From JAGQTE01 sp964648005 (lineage in GTDB: Bacteria > Actinomycetota > Acidimicrobiia > Acidimicrobiales > Acidimicrobilacustridaceae), in the NCBI GenBank assembly GCA_964648005.1, contig CAZYKR010000054.1, positions 1 to 19,517 on the forward strand: DNA of 19,517 nucleotides, in the 5' to 3' direction. A program made the position numbers and the translations under genes. Positions 8,198 to 15,223 of the stretch are shown here, piece after piece; position 1 is the stretch's first letter, and the number at the start of each line of letters is the position of its first letter. Below the pieces are notes generated by a model. It made no database searches and was not told where the DNA came from. It saw nothing but the letters and a program-made list of their open reading frames with translations.

Positions 8198-9546
8198 TGC
8201 ACAGCCTGAAGGGTCGGCGGCCACGAGTAGCCCACGGCGGCGAGGCGCTCGAGGGTCTGCGGACGCAGCGGTACGCCCGTGGGCGCCGCGTGCGCTCCGG
8301 GCTCGGCCCGGAAAGTCTCGTTGGAGGAGACGTGGTGGTCCTCAGCCGCGACGACCTCTCGGATCGAAGCGACCCACCTTCTGAGCCCAGTAGCAGTCTG
8401 CGCCTGGGCCAGGAACACGACGAGGTCGACGGCGTTGGCCAGGAGCAAGTTGGAGGCGATGCGGTCGAGACGTTCGGGGGCTTGGACGCAGTAGGCGGCG
8501 ATGCGGTCGAACACGCCCTCGCTGGAGGAGGCATGGATGGTGCACATGGAGCCGTCATTGCCCTGGGACATGGCGTTGAGCATCGGGATGACCTCAGACC
8601 CGCGCACCTCGCCGACGATGACTCTCGAGGGGTTCATGCGAAGCCCCATGCGGACCAGCTCGGCGAGGGTCACCTCGCCCTCGCCCTCGGTGTTGGGCTC
8701 CCTGGACTCCATCTCCACGACGTCCTGGTGACGGTCGCCGAATGCCGACAGGTTGAGCTCGCGGTTGTCCTCGATAGTGACGAGTCGCTCGCGAGGGTCG
8801 GTCTCGCCGAGGAGCGCCCGCAGCAAGGTGGTTTTGCCTGCGTTGGTGCCGCCGGCGACGAGGACGTTCAGCCGTGCCCGCACCGCGGCAGCGAGGAACT
8901 GCTCGACACGGTGATCGAACGTGCCGCTCTGGCGGAGCTCAGCGAGCGTGGCTGTCGCCTTGCGGTGCCGGCGCACCGATACGCACGGCCGGGCGGTCAC
9001 GGCCATGACGGCGAAGAGCCGGGCGCCCGAGGGCAGTTGGAGGTTGAGCTCCACGGCGGCGTTGTCGAAGCGACGCTCCGCCTGGCCGGAACGCGCACCG
9101 AGGCGACGGAGGTGGTCGATCATCTCTGCGTCGGAGCGCCACAGCTGCGGGCCGAGCTCCTTGCGGCCGTCCGCGTACGACACCCACACCCGATCGCAGC
9201 CGATGGCATCGACGTTCTCGACGAGCGGGTCGGCGAGGAGCCTGTCGAGCATCCCGGCGCCGAACATGTCGTCGAGCGCTGCCTGCACCACCGCGGCGTC
9301 CTCGGCCGGATTCAGCGCCCCGATGCCGTTCGAGATGTCCCGCTCGGCGATGTGGCGGAGCCGGTCGTGGATCACCGACGTCGCGAACTGTCGTTGGTCG
9401 GCGCCGCTCACCGTTTGACCCGAGGCGATGGCGTTGTCGCGCCAGGCGGCGACCTCGTCGCCGATGCCCTGTGCCATCAGGTCGTCGAGCACTGCTCGTG
9501 CCCGAGGGGTCATCGCGGTCGTGGCCTCGAGCGCGTCGACGGTCAC
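8194..9546 (-). CDS. tadA: TadA/CpaF-type secretion ATPase
   Basis: A 450-aa hexameric-type ATPase that powers pilus assembly from the cytoplasmic face. From the GTG at 9546: helical N-terminal domain; Walker A GGTNAGKTT (residues 232-240); the Asp/Glu-rich region around TIEDNRELNL (257-266); Walker B area RVIVGEVRG (308-316); and the His box GNDGSMCTIHA (329-339), where most family members have GHEGS. The start is fixed by a GTGA overlap with the tadZ-like gene; an upstream in-frame ATG at 9747 gives only an Arg/Pro-rich shadow. The family covers both Tad pilus and T4SS VirB11 ATPases; the tadB/tadC neighbours decide for Tad. Confidence 0.95.
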   Translation of the reverse strand: MTVDALEATTAMTPRARAVLDDLMAQGIGDEVAAWRDNAIASGQTVSGADQRQFATSVIHDRLRHIAERDISNGIGALNPAEDAAVVQAALDDMFGAGMLDRLLADPLVENVDAIGCDRVWVSYADGRKELGPQLWRSDAEMIDHLRRLGARSGQAERRFDNAAVELNLQLPSGARLFAVMAVTARPCVSVRRHRKATATLAELRQSGTFDHRVEQFLAAAVRARLNVLVAGGTNAGKTTLLRALLGETDPRERLVTIEDNRELNLSAFGDRHQDVVEMESREPNTEGEGEVTLAELVRMGLRMNPSRVIVGEVRGSEVIPMLNAMSQGNDGSMCTIHASSSEGVFDRIAAYCVQAPERLDRIASNLLLANAVDLVVFLAQAQTATGLRRWVASIREVVAAEDHHVSSNETFRAEPGAHAAPTGVPLRPQTLERLAAVGYSWPPTLQAVQ

Positions 9547-10400
9547 GACGGCACCTGCTCGTACCAGGCCGGCGGCGGTGAAGGCACCGGAGGTGGGACC
9601 GCGACAGGGGGAGAGGGTGGCGGTGCCGGGGCCTGCGCGGGTGGGACCGCAGCCGGTGCGCCGGGCGCGAGGCGAACGGCGAGGTCGGCTGCGGCGCGAA
9701 CGAGGCGAGTCCGTCCGAGCACCTTCGGGCTCTTGGCGTCGCCGCACAGCGCCCGGGCCCCCACCGGATCATCCGGGAGCACACCCACGAGCGGAGCGTG
9801 GCCGATGGTGTCGATGACCTCGGCGGGGGAGTACGGCCGATCGCCCACGAGAACGAGCGACGCACGAACGCCGGCCGCACGCAGCGAGTTGACGACCTCG
9901 CGCGTGTGGAGCACGTCTGACAGCGTCGGGCGAGCCACGAGCACGACCGAACCGAGCCATCGCACCAGGTCCAGCGCCGGCGACGCAGCATCGATCCGTC
10001 CCACATCGACGAGCGCATCGAGCCCCGCCAAGCCCCTCAGCCGGTCACCGAAGCCTGCCGCGACGAGCGCCGTCACCGCCGTCGACGCAGCGAAGGGCGA
10101 CGGTGGTGCCACCAGAGCACGCACCTCGCCGGGGCCCGGCAGGCGCTGGAGGTGCTCGAGGACGGTCTGGTCGGAGAGTCCAGAACGCGCCGAGGCGGCC
10201 AGCTGCACCGTCGACGGGGTGTCGCGCAGCCCACCACGCTCGCCGTCGAGCGATGTGAGACGAGCCACCAGATCACCCCCGGCGGGGTCGGCCTCGACCA
10301 CGAGCGGCTCGCGATGGGCCGGCCAGCGTGCCGCAAGGGCCAGCACCGTCGTGGTGACACCCGGCGACCCCTTGGCCGCCCCGAAGGCCAGGACCGTCAC
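9543..10400 (-). CDS. TadZ/CpaE-like MinD/ParA-family ATPase
   Basis: A 285-aa P-loop protein of the MinD/ParA type, likely placing the Tad machine in the cell. It has a deviant Walker A, KGSPGVTTT (residues 10-18), a switch-like VVEADPAGGD, and ends in a proline-rich tail of about 35 residues (repeated PPxPP patterns) that may be disordered or bind partners. There is no N-terminal receiver domain as seen in CpaE. GTG at 10400 overlaps the cpaB-like stop as GTGA, and its own stop overlaps tadA in the same way. The family is clear; the positioning role comes from synteny with tadA. Confidence 0.85.
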   Translation of the reverse strand: MTVLAFGAAKGSPGVTTTVLALAARWPAHREPLVVEADPAGGDLVARLTSLDGERGGLRDTPSTVQLAASARSGLSDQTVLEHLQRLPGPGEVRALVAPPSPFAASTAVTALVAAGFGDRLRGLAGLDALVDVGRIDAASPALDLVRWLGSVVLVARPTLSDVLHTREVVNSLRAAGVRASLVLVGDRPYSPAEVIDTIGHAPLVGVLPDDPVGARALCGDAKSPKVLGRTRLVRAAADLAVRLAPGAPAAVPPAQAPAPPPSPPVAVPPPVPSPPPAWYEQVPS

Positions 10401-11068
10401 GGGATCACCACCACAGCGATCCGCTGCCCCGCGGACGCACTCGCCACCGACGGGCCCGCGTCCTTCGGCACGATCACCGACAGCTGAGTCGTGGTCGCAG
10501 TACCCGATCCGCTCGACGCAACCCGCAGCACCCGCCCCTCGGCGATGACCGGTGAACCGCCGTCGGCTCGGGGCTCGCCCGGCTTGGCCACCTCGATGAG
10601 CTGAACGCGGTCGCCTGGTCGCATGGCCCCGACCGGCGCCGCCGAGGCGGGCACCTCGACACCGACGAGGGACTCTCCGTCGCCGACAACGCTTGCTTCG
10701 CCGAGGTTCGACTGGACCAACAGCGTTCCCGGCTGCAGGTCGACGGCAGCGGTGCGGCCCAGTACCGAGGACTTGGCTGACAAGGGAATGGGCGAGAGCG
10801 ACGGATCGTCAGAGACCTGCGCGATGACGAGGTCAGCCTCAGTGATCTGGGCGCCTGCTTCCACCGGCCGGGCGACGGCCAGCACGGGCCGACGATCGGA
10901 CGACGCCAACTGGAGCCCGACGAACGCCACGATCGAGACGAGCATGCACGCCGCGGCCACCAACGCCAACGGAAGGCTCCGCTGCCGGCGCTTCGCCGGC
11001 TCGATGCCGACTGGTTCGCTCTTCGTGCCGTTCGGCGAGACGCGCTCGCGCGTCAAGGTCGTGGTCAT
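10397..11068 (-). CDS. CpaB/RcpC-like SAF-domain protein
   Basis: A 223-aa protein with a cytoplasmic basic N-terminus, one membrane helix (about residues 33-53, ALVAAACMLVSIVAFVGL) and an extracytoplasmic SAF domain beginning VLAVARPVEAGAQITEADLV and containing LGRTAAVDLQPGTLL. CpaB/RcpC family members are pilus assembly factors; in Gram-positive Tad systems they are kept although there is no outer membrane. ATG at 11068 is chosen because AGGAGGGG lies 8 nt upstream, the best ribosome site of the operon; an upstream in-frame start at 11107 lacks one. The 19-nt gap before it and the strong site make this a likely fresh initiation point before the coupled chain that follows. Confidence 0.85.
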   Translation of the reverse strand: MTTTLTRERVSPNGTKSEPVGIEPAKRRQRSLPLALVAAACMLVSIVAFVGLQLASSDRRPVLAVARPVEAGAQITEADLVIAQVSDDPSLSPIPLSAKSSVLGRTAAVDLQPGTLLVQSNLGEASVVGDGESLVGVEVPASAAPVGAMRPGDRVQLIEVAKPGEPRADGGSPVIAEGRVLRVASSGSGTATTTQLSVIVPKDAGPSVASASAGQRIAVVVIP

Positions 11069-11087
11069 CGCCGTTCCCCTCCTGGTC

Positions 11088-11969
11088 TCAACTCCCGACG
11101 CGCGCAACGAGCGCCTGGGACTCCTCGATCTGCAAGGTGAAGCCGGCGACTGGACTCGTCAGCTCCCCGAGGTCTCCGCCCTGTCCGTTCGTCGCGAACC
11201 AGCGCAGGTGCCACACGACGACCGCCGAGTTGTGGAAGGCCAGGTCGGATCGGGCGCCCGAGCTGCGTCGGTACGTGAACGAGCAGGAGGACGACGCCGG
11301 ATCGGGACGGGTCGAGGCGTCGTATGTGGACCCGGCCGACGTGCAGGTCACGGTGCCGTCGTCCATGTCCCACTCGGAGCGAACAGGCACCGCTTCCACC
11401 GTCGCCGTCAGTCCACCCGCTGACGCCGAGGCCGAGATCGTCTCCCAGTTGTCGACGTGCAGCCAGACCGGCAGGTTGACCAGGCCCGTGCCGCCCGACG
11501 GCGGCCACGTCTGCACGCCGGGAACGGGCAGCACCATGCCGTTGGCGGCCATCTGCGCCAACACCTCCGCTGAAGGCGTCAGGACCGGTGGGTTCGCCGG
11601 GTCCCAGGCGAAGATGTTCTCGAAGGTGATCGATCCGGTCGTGACGTCGCGGCAGATCAGCCACAGGTACGTTCCGGGTTCGATCCCCGACGTGTCTGTG
11701 ACGTGTGAGCCGAGGCCCGGGAGCACCGCTCCAGCCGAGGCGGTCACCTCGAAGAACTTGCACTCGATGTTCGACGCCGGTCCGCCGCCGCCCTGGTAGC
11801 CGGTGCCGCTGTAGCCCCCGGACGAGCTTCCGGGCACGACGACCACGACCTGTCCACCCTCAGGTGTTGTCGTGCCGCCGGCGTTCTGGCCCTCGGCCGC
11901 GACGGGTTGCGACGAAAGCAGCGAAGCCGCAGCGACGGCGAGTGCGCTCAGGACGATGCGGTTGCGCAT
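11088..11969 (-). CDS. Secreted PKD-like protein of the Tad operon
   Basis: A 293-aa exported protein with a Sec signal (MRNRIVLSALAVAAASLLSS, cleavage likely near AxA at about 25), a Gly/Ser/Tyr-rich linker (about 48-66) and a domain with four cysteines (70, 106, 199, 219) able to form two disulfides. The segment SEWDMDDGTVTCTS ... CSFTY looks like a PKD-type W-x-x-x-D-G motif, as in proteins next to actinobacterial tad genes. ATG at 11969 has GGAGGGGG about 8 nt upstream and overlaps the lipoprotein gene by 22 bp. Function unknown; an extracellular pilus accessory or adhesin is possible. Confidence 0.75.
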   Translation of the reverse strand: MRNRIVLSALAVAAASLLSSQPVAAEGQNAGGTTTPEGGQVVVVVPGSSSGGYSGTGYQGGGGPASNIECKFFEVTASAGAVLPGLGSHVTDTSGIEPGTYLWLICRDVTTGSITFENIFAWDPANPPVLTPSAEVLAQMAANGMVLPVPGVQTWPPSGGTGLVNLPVWLHVDNWETISASASAGGLTATVEAVPVRSEWDMDDGTVTCTSAGSTYDASTRPDPASSSCSFTYRRSSGARSDLAFHNSAVVVWHLRWFATNGQGGDLGELTSPVAGFTLQIEESQALVARVGS

Positions 11970-12667
11970 CCCGCCACCCCCTCCCACTTCTCGACCTGGA
12001 CCCGAGTCGTGAGCTTCCACGTGCCGTCGACGAGGGTCATCGTCGCCCGGTCGTGAGCCGTGGTGATCTTGTCGTTCAGGACCCGCCCGCTTGCCGGCTC
12101 GTACAGGATCCCGTCGTCGACGTTGCAGGTCTCGATCGTTGCGATCTCGCCTTCGATCTCGACCGTCAGGGGCGTGATCTCGTGGACGGAGTTCTGTGGG
12201 TAGCGCAGCGCCTGGCCGAACCCCTTCCACGAGGCGGCGAGGTTGCGCACCTCGGTGAGCACCGGGTCCACGGTGGTGGCGGCGAGGGCAGGGTGGTCGG
12301 GGTTCGGTGGATCCGCGGTCGCCTGATCGAACGCTTCCATCGCAGCGAGGTACGCATCGACCACCTGCTGTTCCTCGCTGGAGAAGCGGCCGGGTTGGGA
12401 CGTCGTCGTTCCTGGCGCTGAGGTTCCCGTCGTGGCCGGTCGAGAGCTCGATGACGGTGGTGCGGTTGTCGTCGAGCCGACCGCGTCATCACGATCGGAC
12501 GAAGAGCCGCAGCCCGCCATGCCCAAAGAAAGCGTCAGCAACGCTGCCAATAGCACCGAAGCGGGCGCTCGCCCGGTGGCTCGGATGCGCCGAATGCCGG
12601 CGCTCCATTTGGAATAGTCGTCGGACGCGGCGGCCCGAAGGTCGCGCGCGTTGAGTGAGCGAAACAC
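11948..12667 (-). CDS. Lipoprotein with NTF2-like domain, first gene of the Tad operon
   Basis: From GTG 12667 this is 239 aa: a basic stretch (RRIRATGR), a hydrophobic segment and the lipobox LGMAGC (Cys53), then a Ser/Thr/Pro-rich linker and a domain beginning EEQQVVDAYLAAMEAFDQA that resembles NTF2-like folds, with ETCNVDDGILY near its centre. It should be anchored on the outer face of the membrane. The start is uncertain: GTG 12667 has GAGG about 9 nt upstream but gives a long signal peptide. The frame stays open to an ATG at 12826, which lies exactly 10 nt behind the 29-bp promoter element and would give a leaderless 292-aa form with a cysteine-rich front. No in-frame start close to the signal helix looks better. 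Confidence 0.7.
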   Translation of the reverse strand: MFRSLNARDLRAAASDDYSKWSAGIRRIRATGRAPASVLLAALLTLSLGMAGCGSSSDRDDAVGSTTTAPPSSSSRPATTGTSAPGTTTSQPGRFSSEEQQVVDAYLAAMEAFDQATADPPNPDHPALAATTVDPVLTEVRNLAASWKGFGQALRYPQNSVHEITPLTVEIEGEIATIETCNVDDGILYEPASGRVLNDKITTAHDRATMTLVDGTWKLTTRVQVEKWEGVAGCATASS

Positions 12668-12836
12668 GGTGAGGGGTCCTCGCTTCGCACAGTGGCTGAG
12701 GGTGGTCCGGCGACCGTAGAACTCCTGGTACCAGCATGGGAAGTGACATCGGCCACTGAACACCGACAACCGCACGCAAGGTGGTCGCCTGACATCGAGG
12801 GGCGCGCAAATCGCGGTTTGCTCCATGCAATACATA

Positions 12837-12865
12837 CCCACCCCGAAGTCGGGACCGGTCACCCC
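12837..12865 (-). promoter_or_regulatory. 29-bp promoter/operator element, copy A (Tad operon)
   Basis: Read on the minus strand: GGGGTGACC, four variable bases (GGTC), then CCGACTTCGGGGTGGG. The same element occurs at 17269-17297 and 17437-17465 with 25 of 29 positions identical in all three. AT-richer TATGTAT follows at once and could serve as a -10 box. If transcription starts near 12826, the element covers about -39 to -11. It contains two dyads, GGTGACC and CCGA-CT-TCGG. Confidence 0.75.
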
Positions 12866-12943
12866 ACTTCTTCAGAAATCTCGCGATCGGGTGCAGCGAA
12901 TTGCGTCATCACCTGGCCCGTTCATTGATGTGAAGCGCACCGA

Positions 12944-13086
12944 GTGCCGTGTCCGGACCTTCGTCCGGGTGACGTGGTGCCCACCAGCCGCGCCCCCGTC
13001 AACCCGCCTGCGCAAGCTCCGGCGGGCTTCGGCCCTTCGGGCTTGACGGCGTCCCAGCTGGTGGGCGGAAGCGCCCCGTAGGGGCG
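12944..13086 (+). promoter_or_regulatory. Folded 143-nt leader element R1
   Basis: Parts in order: GTGCCGTG (12944-12951); hairpin CCGGAC-cttc-GTCCGG (12953-12968); GTGACGTGG (12969-12977); a 9-bp outer stem GCCCACCAG/CTGGTGGGC (12979-12987 with 13058-13066); an inner stem CCGTCAA/TTGACGG (12996-13002 with 13043-13049) closing a three-way junction with hairpins CCCGCC/GGCGGG (13003-13026) and GCCC-ttc-GGGC (13032-13042); and a GTA-loop hairpin CGCCCC/GGGGCG (13072-13086). The same fold occurs in R2 and R3 with paired base changes. R1 differs by a weak middle stem and by two extra hairpins before the gene (13085-13104 and 13124-13167). Confidence 0.75.
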
Positions 13087-13187
13087 AGCCCCGGCCCGGG
13101 GCTCGCCGGCCCGGCCGGCACGTCGTGGAGGGCTCGCCTGGTCGGGAAGCCAGGCGCGTCCTCCACCCGCCCACGGAGGCACCAGCA

Positions 13188-13640
13188 GTGTCCGTCACCG
13201 AACAGTCCCCAGCCCCGTCCAACTCCAGGCGCATCCCTGCGGAGCCCGACACGACCATCACCGTTCTTGCGTGGCGGGACCAGCTCGTCGAGAGCCATCC
13301 CGAGTCCCACCCAACCGCGAGCATCGAGACTCTCGTCTGGTGGACGCCCATCCTCGGGCCCACGGCGACGCTCATCGCTCACCGCTTCGCCGGCTACGCC
13401 GCGCAGGGTACCGAAGCGAGGTTCAGCCTCGCCGACCTGTCACGCACCTTCGGCATGGGCAGCTCACTCACCCGAGTTCGTGCTGCGCTCCTCAGGCTCG
13501 AGCGGTTCCGCGTCATCAGCGTCAACGACGGAACGGTCTTCGTGCGCATCGCCCTTCCACCGCTGACCCGTCGCCAGCTCGACCAGCTCCCGCCCTACCT
13601 CTTGGAGCTCTACGAGGCCCGCCGGGCAGTGGCCCGATAA
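13188..13640 (+). CDS. Winged-helix-like small protein of mobile elements
   Basis: A 150-aa basic protein. A disordered N-terminal third leads to a region that looks like a helix-turn-helix/winged helix: LGPTATLIAHRFAGYA, FSLADLSRTFGMGSSLTRVRAALLRLERFRVI (recognition-helix style spacing), then VNDGTVFVRIALPPLTRRQLDQLPP as the wing and tail. Proteins of this look recur in actinobacterial plasmid regions, but I know no assigned function; DNA binding in replication or regulation is likely. GTG at 13188 is chosen because GGAGG lies about 8 nt upstream; the ATG at 13125 falls inside a large leader hairpin. It sits 101 nt behind folded leader R1. Confidence 0.7.
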   Translation: MSVTEQSPAPSNSRRIPAEPDTTITVLAWRDQLVESHPESHPTASIETLVWWTPILGPTATLIAHRFAGYAAQGTEARFSLADLSRTFGMGSSLTRVRAALLRLERFRVISVNDGTVFVRIALPPLTRRQLDQLPPYLLELYEARRAVAR

Positions 13641-13711
13641 CGACTCACGACTCGAAGTCCGAGAGCGAGGACGGCGCCGGTCTCGGCGCGGTCCTCACTC
13701 CGGTTGCCGTG

Positions 13712-13744
13712 GTGCCGTGCCCCGCCCTGCGGGCGGTGTGCCGT
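13712..13744. repeat. GTGCCGTG-flanked hairpin in a convergent gap (copy 4)
   Basis: GTGCCGTG (13712-13719), hairpin CCGCCC-tgc-GGGCGG (13722-13736) and GTGCCGT (13738-13744) repeat the 5' part of folded leaders R1-R3 without the rest. It lies between the end of the winged-helix gene (13640) and the end of the minus-strand HARE-HTH gene (13771), so it can act as a two-way terminator. The rest of the 130-bp gap shows no gene. Confidence 0.65.
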
Positions 13745-13770
13745 TTGCTGGCTGACGCCTTCGGTTGGGC

Positions 13771-14193
13771 TCAGTCGCCCTGCTCAACCAGCTTGATGAA
13801 CGTGCCCTCTTTCGTGAACATCTGCGGGTAGTGCCCGACCCGAGCGTGGATCTGCTGTGCCTCGACTGGGCGACCGTCACGCATCCGGTACAGGCGCCGG
13901 CGCTCGATCTCGGCTGCAAGATCGCCGGCTCGAAGCATCTGCTCCGGTTGACCGCGGAGCACCTCCGCCATTGCCTCGTGCAGTGTCATTCCGGACGCCG
14001 TCTTCGCGCTGCCGGATGGTGCCCGCTGGTCGCTCGTCAGTTGAAGCAAAGACTCGAGTCCGGCTACCTGGCGTTCGAGCTGCTGAACCTCCTGCCGAGC
14101 CAGGGACAGCGAGTGACGGGCCTGTTCAAGATCCGCCTCGATCTCTGAAGCGTGAGCAGCAGCGACTTCCCGGACGAGCTCCTGGTACGACAT
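13771..14193 (-). CDS. Coiled-coil protein with HARE-HTH-like domain
   Basis: A 140-aa protein: a heptad-rich helix at about residues 15-52 (SEIEADLEQARHSLSLARQE, then VQQLERQVAGLESLL), a short linker, and a C-terminal domain at about 68-137, MTLHEAMAEVLR ... LRAGDLAAEIERRRLYRMRDG ... IHARVGHYPQMFTKEGTFIKL. This matches the HARE-HTH type winged helix known from restriction, chromatin and RNA polymerase delta-type proteins. ATG at 14193 has AAGGAG 5 nt upstream; the in-frame ATG at 14235 lies over the promoter region. It is the only minus-strand gene among the leader-controlled genes and has its own promoter with a dyad, which suggests a self-regulating DNA-binding protein. Domain call fairly good, role inferred. 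Confidence 0.78.
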   Translation of the reverse strand: MSYQELVREVAAAHASEIEADLEQARHSLSLARQEVQQLERQVAGLESLLQLTSDQRAPSGSAKTASGMTLHEAMAEVLRGQPEQMLRAGDLAAEIERRRLYRMRDGRPVEAQQIHARVGHYPQMFTKEGTFIKLVEQGD

Positions 14194-14225
14194 CTGGACT
14201 CCTTGTCTGACTGTGCGACTGTGTG

Positions 14226-14254
14226 ACAATCGCACAATTGTGTCGGAAGGTCAA
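14226..14254 (-). promoter_or_regulatory. Promoter with dyad upstream of the HARE-HTH gene
   Basis: On the minus strand TTGACC (14249-14254) and GATTGT (14226-14231) are 17 bp apart, a sigma-70-like pair, about 33 nt before the ATG. An inverted repeat ACAAT/ATTGT (14226-14230 with 14237-14241) overlaps the -10 box and a second one, GTGCGA/TCGCAC, lies across 14215-14236. Both are good operator candidates. This is the least GC-rich patch of the block. Confidence 0.45.
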
Positions 14255-14269
14255 GCGCGACTCATCGGC

Positions 14270-14412
14270 GTGCCGTGTTCCGCCTGCGGGCGGAGTGCCG
14301 TGGTGGCCCGCCGCCGGCTCCGTGTCAACCCGCCTCCGCAAGCTCCGGCGGGCTGCGCCCCTGCGGGGTTGACACCGAGCCGGTGACCGGCGGGCCGGAC
14401 GCCCGTAGGGCG
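14270..14412 (+). promoter_or_regulatory. Folded 143-nt leader element R2
   Basis: Parts: GTGCCGTG (14270-14277); hairpin CCGCC-tgcg-GGCGG (14280-14293); GTGCCGTGG (14295-14303); outer stem GGCCCGCCG/CGGCGGGCC (14305-14313 with 14388-14396); middle stem CCGGCTC/GAGCCGG (14314-14320 with 14377-14383); one C-C mismatch (14321, 14376); inner stem GTGTCAA/TTGACAC (14322-14328 with 14369-14375); a three-way junction with CCCGCC/GGCGGG (14329-14352) and CCCC-tgc-GGGG (14358-14368); and GTA-loop hairpin CGCCC/GGGCG (14400-14412). The gene starts 29 nt later. Confidence 0.8.
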
Positions 14413-14441
14413 AAGCCCACCCCGCCAACGGAGGACACGCC

Positions 14442-15029
14442 ATGACCGACACGCTCACGCTCGCCTACTTCGCCGCCAAGGGAGGACAAGGCACCACCGT
14501 CGTCGCCGCATCTGTCGCGCTGACGCACGCCAAGACCGGCCGCCGGACGCTGCTCATCGACGCAGCCGAGCACCACGACACCTATGCCGCCCTCGGGTGC
14601 CCCGAACCGACCGAACCGAACACCACGACCCCGGTCGTGCCGAACCTCGACCTCGTCGCCGTCGATCCTGACAACGTCGCCGACGAGTTCGACACCACCG
14701 GCTACGAGGTCGCGGTCGTCGACTTCGGCCAGAAGCGACCCACCGCCGGCACTGCCACCATCGTCACCAGAGCCTGCTACCTCGCACTGCGCCGGGCCCT
14801 CGCCGTCACCCCGCCTCCTGACAACGCCATCGTCATCGCCGAACCAGGCCGAGCGCTCGACGACACCGACGTCGCTTCCGTCCTCGGGCTCCCGATCGTG
14901 GCCACGATCCGAACCGATCCGTCCGTGGCTCGCACCGTCGACGCCGGCCTCCTCGCATCTCGCATCCCGCAGGCCATCGATCGACACCGCTACGAGCTCC
15001 TCCACGCCCCGACCGCGGTCACCACCTGA
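14442..15029 (+). CDS. ParA/MinD-like P-loop ATPase, short form
   Basis: A 195-aa ATPase-like protein with deviant Walker A KGGQGTT (residues 13-19), the LLIDAA strand with Asp40, a Walker B-like VAVVDFG (90-96) and a late PIVATIRTDPSVARTVDAGL region like that of ParA/MinD relatives. It is shorter than plasmid ParA (about 250 aa or more) and no parB-like gene lies beside it, so a role in partition is not secured; it may position another machine. ATG at 14442 has GGAGG about 8 nt upstream and lies 29 nt behind folded leader R2. A 13-bp terminator hairpin follows within 6 nt of the stop. Confidence 0.75.
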   Translation: MTDTLTLAYFAAKGGQGTTVVAASVALTHAKTGRRTLLIDAAEHHDTYAALGCPEPTEPNTTTPVVPNLDLVAVDPDNVADEFDTTGYEVAVVDFGQKRPTAGTATIVTRACYLALRRALAVTPPPDNAIVIAEPGRALDDTDVASVLGLPIVATIRTDPSVARTVDAGLLASRIPQAIDRHRYELLHAPTAVTT

Positions 15030-15034
15030 CCCAC

Positions 15035-15071
15035 GGACACCGACTCCGGCAACTGGCGGGAGTCGGTGTCC
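15035..15071 (+). terminator. Terminator hairpin after the ParA-like gene
   Basis: A perfect 13-bp stem, GGACACCGACTCC with GGAGTCGGTGTCC (15035-15047 and 15059-15071), and an 11-nt loop begin 5 nt after the stop codon. There is no T tract, as is usual in actinobacteria. It separates this gene from folded leader R3, which starts 9 nt later. Confidence 0.75.
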
Positions 15072-15079
15072 GCGCTGCT

Positions 15080-15223
15080 GTGCCGTGACCCGCCCTCCGG
15101 GCGGGGTGCCGTGGTGGCCCGCCGCCGCAGCCGTGTCAACCCGCCTCCGCAAGCTCCGGCGGGCTGCGCCCCTCCGGGGTTGACACCGCGGCGGGACCGG
15201 CGGGCCGGAACGCCCGTAGGGCG
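15080..15223 (+). promoter_or_regulatory. Folded 144-nt leader element R3
   Basis: Parts: GTGCCGTG (15080-15087); hairpin CCCGCCC-tcc-GGGCGGG (15089-15105); GTGCCGTGG (15106-15114); outer stem GGCCCGCCG/CGGCGGGCC (15116-15124 with 15198-15206); middle stem CCGCAGC/GCGGCGG with one A-G mismatch (15125-15131 with 15188-15194); the same C-C mismatch as R2 (15132, 15187); inner stem GTGTCAA/TTGACAC (15133-15139 with 15180-15186); junction hairpins CCCGCC/GGCGGG (15140-15163) and CCCC-tcc-GGGG (15169-15179); GTA-loop hairpin CGCCC/GGGCG (15211-15223). A further hairpin GCCCCGC-accg-GCGGGGC follows before ardC. Confidence 0.8.

Noticed and set aside
9547..9747. N-terminal extension of tadA
   Set aside because: Arg/Pro-rich translation of tadZ sequence in another frame; the GTG at 9546 is coupled to the tadZ stop.
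8290..10548. Long plus-strand open frame of 752 codons
   Set aside because: Antisense to tadA and the tadZ-like gene; low-complexity composition, no motifs.
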